From assembly GCF_021228125.1 (NCBI RefSeq), contig NZ_JAJQQS010000009.1, forward strand, positions 262,774 through 326,773: a DNA stretch of 64,000 nt, given 5' to 3'. The translations under genes were made by a program, and so were the position numbers. Position 1 is the first letter of the stretch, and each line of letters opens with the position of its first letter. This DNA is from Streptomyces albireticuli. GTDB lineage: Bacteria; Actinomycetota; Actinomycetes; Streptomycetales; Streptomycetaceae. Positions 61,352-64,000 of this stretch are shown piece after piece. The notes under the pieces are model-generated. The model ran no database searches, was not told the origin of the DNA, and worked only from the letters and a program-made list of their open reading frames with translations.

Positions 61352-62809
61352 ATGACCACCACCTCCAACGGCCAGGACTTCAAGGTCGCCGACCTTTCCC
61401 TCGCCGCTTTCGGCCGCAAGGAGATCACCCTCGCCGAGCACGAGATGCCCGGTCTGATGGCGATCCGCAAGGAGTACGCGGAGGCGCAGCCGCTGGCCGG
61501 CGCCCGTGTCACCGGCTCGCTGCACATGACCGTGCAGACGGCCGTGCTCATCGAGACCCTGGTCGCCCTCGGCGCCCGGGTGCGCTGGGCGTCCTGCAAC
61601 ATCTTCTCCACCCAGGACCACGCGGCCGCGGCCATCGCCGTCGGCCCGAACGGCACCCCGGAGAACCCGCAGGGCGTGCCGGTCTTCGCCTGGAAGGGCG
61701 AGACCCTGGAGGAGTACTGGTGGTGCACGGAGCAGGCGCTGACCTGGCCCGACACCGCCACCGGCGGCCCGAACATGATCCTGGACGACGGCGGTGACGC
61801 CACCCTCCTGGTCCACAAGGGCGTCGAGTTCGAGAAAGCCGGCGCCGCTCCGGACCCGTCCACGGCGGACAGCGAGGAGTTCGCGCAGATCCTCACGCTG
61901 CTGAACCGCACGCTGGGCGAGAACCCCCGGAAGTGGACCCAGCTGGCGTCCGAGATCCGCGGTGTCACCGAGGAGACCACCACCGGCGTCCACCGCCTGT
62001 ACGAGATGCAGCAGCAGGGCACGCTGCTCTTCCCGGCGATCAACGTGAACGACGCCGTCACCAAGTCGAAGTTCGACAACAAGTACGGCTGCCGCCACTC
62101 CCTGATCGACGGCATCAACCGCGCCACCGACGTCCTCATCGGCGGCAAGGTCGCGGTCGTCTGCGGCTACGGCGACGTCGGCAAGGGCTGCGCGGAGTCC
62201 CTGCGCGGCCAGGGCGCCCGGGTCATCGTCACCGAGATCGACCCGATCAACGCCCTCCAGGCGGCGATGGACGGCTTCCAGGTCACCACCCTGGACGAGG
62301 TCGTCGAGACCGCCGACATCTTCGTCACCACGACGGGCAACAAGGACATCATCATGGCCGCCGACATGGCCAAGATGAAGCACCAGGCCATCGTGGGCAA
62401 CATCGGTCACTTCGACAACGAGATCGACATGGCCGGCCTGGCCAAGATCCCGGGCATCGTCAAGGACGAGGTCAAGCCGCAGGTCCACACCTGGACGTTC
62501 GCCGAGGGCAAGGTCCTCATCGTGCTGTCCGAGGGCCGCCTGCTCAACCTGGGCAACGCCACGGGCCACCCGTCCTTCGTCATGTCGAACTCGTTCGCGG
62601 ACCAGACCCTGGCCCAGATCGAGCTCTTCACGAAGCCGGAGTCGTACCCGACCGACGTCTACGTGCTGCCCAAGCTCCTGGACGAGAAGGTCGCCCGCCT
62701 CCACCTCGACGCCCTCGGCGTCAAGCTGACCACGCTCCGCCCGGAGCAGGCCTCCTACATCGGTGTCCCGGTCGAGGGCCCGTACAAGCCCGACCACTAC
62801 CGTTACTGA
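61352..62809 (+). CDS. ahcY: adenosylhomocysteinase
   Basis: This 485-residue enzyme reversibly splits S-adenosylhomocysteine to adenosine and homocysteine, clearing the product of methyltransferases. VTGSLHMTVQTAVLIETL (substrate site), WASCNIFSTQDHAAAA, KSKFDNKYGCRHSLIDG (catalytic Lys/Asp and Cys region), GYGDVGKG (NAD loop, 272-279) and the C-terminal KPDHYRY identify it. AGGAGG lies eight bases before the ATG. It is followed by a strong terminator and preceded by a long leader, suggesting regulation before or at translation. Confidence 0.97.
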   Translation: MTTTSNGQDFKVADLSLAAFGRKEITLAEHEMPGLMAIRKEYAEAQPLAGARVTGSLHMTVQTAVLIETLVALGARVRWASCNIFSTQDHAAAAIAVGPNGTPENPQGVPVFAWKGETLEEYWWCTEQALTWPDTATGGPNMILDDGGDATLLVHKGVEFEKAGAAPDPSTADSEEFAQILTLLNRTLGENPRKWTQLASEIRGVTEETTTGVHRLYEMQQQGTLLFPAINVNDAVTKSKFDNKYGCRHSLIDGINRATDVLIGGKVAVVCGYGDVGKGCAESLRGQGARVIVTEIDPINALQAAMDGFQVTTLDEVVETADIFVTTTGNKDIIMAADMAKMKHQAIVGNIGHFDNEIDMAGLAKIPGIVKDEVKPQVHTWTFAEGKVLIVLSEGRLLNLGNATGHPSFVMSNSFADQTLAQIELFTKPESYPTDVYVLPKLLDEKVARLHLDALGVKLTTLRPEQASYIGVPVEGPYKPDHYRY

Positions 62810-62853
62810 CCGGGCCCGCCGACGGCACCCCGTCGGCACCCTCAGCCGGTACG

Positions 62854-62880
62854 CAGGCCCCCGCCCTCGGCGGGGGCCTG
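62854..62880 (+). terminator. terminator hairpin after ahcY
   Basis: A perfect 12-bp stem, CAGGCCCCCGCC (62854-62865) and its complement (62869-62880), with loop CTC lies 45 bases past the stop. A smaller hairpin, GCCGACGG-CACC-CCGTCGGC, precedes it. Confidence 0.75.
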
Positions 62881-62906
62881 CCCCGTTTCCCGTCAAGGAC
62901 CACACC

Positions 62907-63521
62907 ATGCCCCGCGGCCGCTACTCCCTCCACGACCCGCACGACCACACGCCCCTCGGCTCGGAACACTTCCACTGCGCCACGGGCCCGTCCGGCTGGC
63001 GCTACGTCTCGCAGCTCACCGCCCCGTCCGGCGAGCACACCGGCTCGGTCGACCTCACCCTCGACGAGCTCGGCCGGCCCATCCGGGTCCAGCTGCACGC
63101 GGCGAGCTGGCAGGTGAAGGGCGCCGCCCTCGACGGCGTCACCTGGGTGCGGACCGATCCCTCCGGCGAGCACGCCACGGAGGGCAATGTCGCGGCACAC
63201 GCCTTCACGGGCGCCTCACCGGCCTTCTACGTGGCGCTGGCCCGGCTGGTCCGTCCGTCGCCCGGGGAGGGCGCCAAGCGGGTCCGCCTGGTCGGCTTCA
63301 CGTCCCCGGTGCTGGCCCCCCGCACCTTCGACCAGGCGTGGGCCCTGCTCGGCAGGACGGCGCACGAGACGGACAGCGGTCCGCTGGAGGTGGACGAATA
63401 CCAGGTGAGCGACCTGGAGACGGGGGAGCAGTACAGCGTGCACCTGGCCGGTGACGTGGTGCTCTCGGCACCCGGCATCGAGCTGGAGGAGCTGGAGAGC
63501 CCGCCGTCCTCGTTCGCGTGA
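62907..63521 (+). CDS. conserved hypothetical protein
   Basis: This 204-residue soluble protein has a His-rich start (YSLHDPHDHTPLGSEHFHC) and repeated beta-strand segments (GWRYVSQLTAPSG, GSVDLTLDELGRPIRVQLHA, VRLVGFTSPVLAPRTFDQAW, YSVHLAGDVVL). The pattern suggests a beta-barrel or lipocalin-like fold. I do not recognise a family or enzyme motif. AAGGA precedes the ATG. It lies between ahcY's terminator and an rRNA operon, so it is probably transcribed alone. Confidence 0.8.
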   Translation: MPRGRYSLHDPHDHTPLGSEHFHCATGPSGWRYVSQLTAPSGEHTGSVDLTLDELGRPIRVQLHAASWQVKGAALDGVTWVRTDPSGEHATEGNVAAHAFTGASPAFYVALARLVRPSPGEGAKRVRLVGFTSPVLAPRTFDQAWALLGRTAHETDSGPLEVDEYQVSDLETGEQYSVHLAGDVVLSAPGIELEELESPPSSFA

Positions 63522-63617
63522 CTTCGCGTGACGAGGTGTCCCGATCGCAGCCCGTAGTCGCCGATGTGCGTCCGGCCCCTCTGACCTGGTACTGTCCTCT
63601 TCGCCCCAACAAACCTG

Positions 63618-63646
63618 TTGACACAGGGGAGGCGGGGAGGTAGATT
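63618..63646 (+). promoter_or_regulatory. rRNA operon promoter P1
   Basis: Consensus TTGACA (63618-63623) and TAGATT (63641-63646) are separated by 17 bp, a strong vegetative promoter, at the start of the ribosomal RNA leader. Confidence 0.8.
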
Positions 63647-64000
63647 CGAACGGTTGCCGGGAGCTGGACAGGCTCCGCCGCAACGGTTAGTGTCTACAGC
63701 GTTCCGGTGGCGGATTGAATTCGCACGGAACACCTCGATTCCCTATCGGAAGCGAAAAGGCCGATTAGCTCGGCCCGGAAAGCTTCTGATAAAGTCGAAA
63801 AGGCCGGAGAGCGAAAGCCCGAAGGCAAACCCCGCTCCAACAGGGGGCCGGAAACGGAATTCGGACCGGAAACGGAACGGAAAACGGATCTGGTAAGGTT
63901 GGAAACAACGAAGGGAAGCGCCCGGAGGAAAGCCCGAGAGGGTGAGTACAAAGGAAGCGTCCGTTCCTTGAGAACTCAACAGCGTGCCAAAAGTCAACGC
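63647..64000 (+). other. leader of a ribosomal RNA operon (16S gene just outside the window)
   Basis: The region is less GC-rich than the genes, free of coding bias, and rich in GGAAACGGA and CCGGAAA-type words. It ends with CTTGAGAACTCAACAGCGTG followed by CCAAAAGTCAACGC, the conserved actinobacterial 16S leader. The mature 16S sequence itself is not reached. Confidence 0.8.
63765..63899 (+). promoter_or_regulatory. further rRNA operon promoters
   Basis: TTAGCT (63765-63770) and GATAAA (63788-63793) are 17 bp apart. A third -10, TAAGGT (63894-63899), follows a purine-rich stretch with a weak -35. Tandem rrn promoters are known in streptomycetes; start sites here are inferred. Confidence 0.6.

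Overview
The window is chromosomal core sequence of a Streptomyces-type actinomycete. The support for this is very high GC with strongly GC-biased third codon positions, many GTG/TTG starts and 1-4 bp stop/start overlaps, several likely leaderless genes, a WhiB sporulation regulator, F420 biosynthesis genes, five LCP (LytR-CpsA-Psr) proteins and a GC-rich dispersed intergenic repeat. From memory, the gene order resembles the Streptomyces coelicolor region from the adenosylhomocysteinase gene to the hut genes. No insertion sequence, prophage, CRISPR array or tRNA gene was seen.

Layout: 0-8 kb holds a membrane protein, a PLP decarboxylase and a histidine-utilisation operon (urocanate hydratase, M20 hydrolase, formimidoylglutamate deiminase, imidazolonepropionase). 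8-11 kb holds an F420-type nitroreductase divergent from a MerR regulator, then a SigB/SigF-type sigma factor with an anti-anti-sigma (STAS) protein and an anti-sigma ATPase. 11-15 kb has an LPQTG surface protein and two exported membrane-anchored proteins. 15-19 kb has a peptide transporter and a two-component system. 19-26 kb has GtrA, purK-purE-dipeptidase, VOC proteins, UDP-glucose dehydrogenase and an acyl-CoA dehydrogenase. 26-37 kb contains five LCP genes, a thioesterase and a family 2 glycosyltransferase. 37-42 kb has a truncated AMP-binding-like protein, a PGRP-type amidase, a sugar-1-phosphate nucleotidylyltransferase and an AlkA-type glycosylase. 42-46 kb has fbiB-fbiA (coenzyme F420), cysteine dioxygenase with a short cysteine-rich upstream ORF, and whiB. 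46-58.8 kb has a 1301-residue glycosyltransferase, DUF5719, a metallopeptidase-like protein, DUF3499, manB, a Trm112-like protein, a SIS protein, manA and a cation-efflux protein. 58.9-64 kb has a fused fructose-type PTS permease, adenosylhomocysteinase, a hypothetical protein and the multi-promoter leader of a ribosomal RNA operon, whose 16S gene should start just past the right edge.

Themes: mannose/GDP-mannose supply (manA, manB, nucleotidylyltransferase), UDP-glucuronate supply, two glycosyltransferases and five LCP ligases point to cell-wall glycopolymer assembly. F420 synthesis (fbiA, fbiB) sits about 35 kb from a likely F420 user. Cysteine breakdown and the methyl cycle are both present.

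The observation I rate highest is a 28-codon, probably leaderless ORF with four Cys codons near its stop (three of them the rare TGT), placed behind a TTGACA promoter and 138 bp upstream of the cysteine dioxygenase gene. It looks like a cysteine-sensing attenuator. Other points of interest are a palindromic MerR-type promoter, 11-bp-phased GGATCC repeats after whiB, a 105-bp imperfect inverted repeat between convergent genes, and a gene whose signal-peptide region appears to have been amplified in place.
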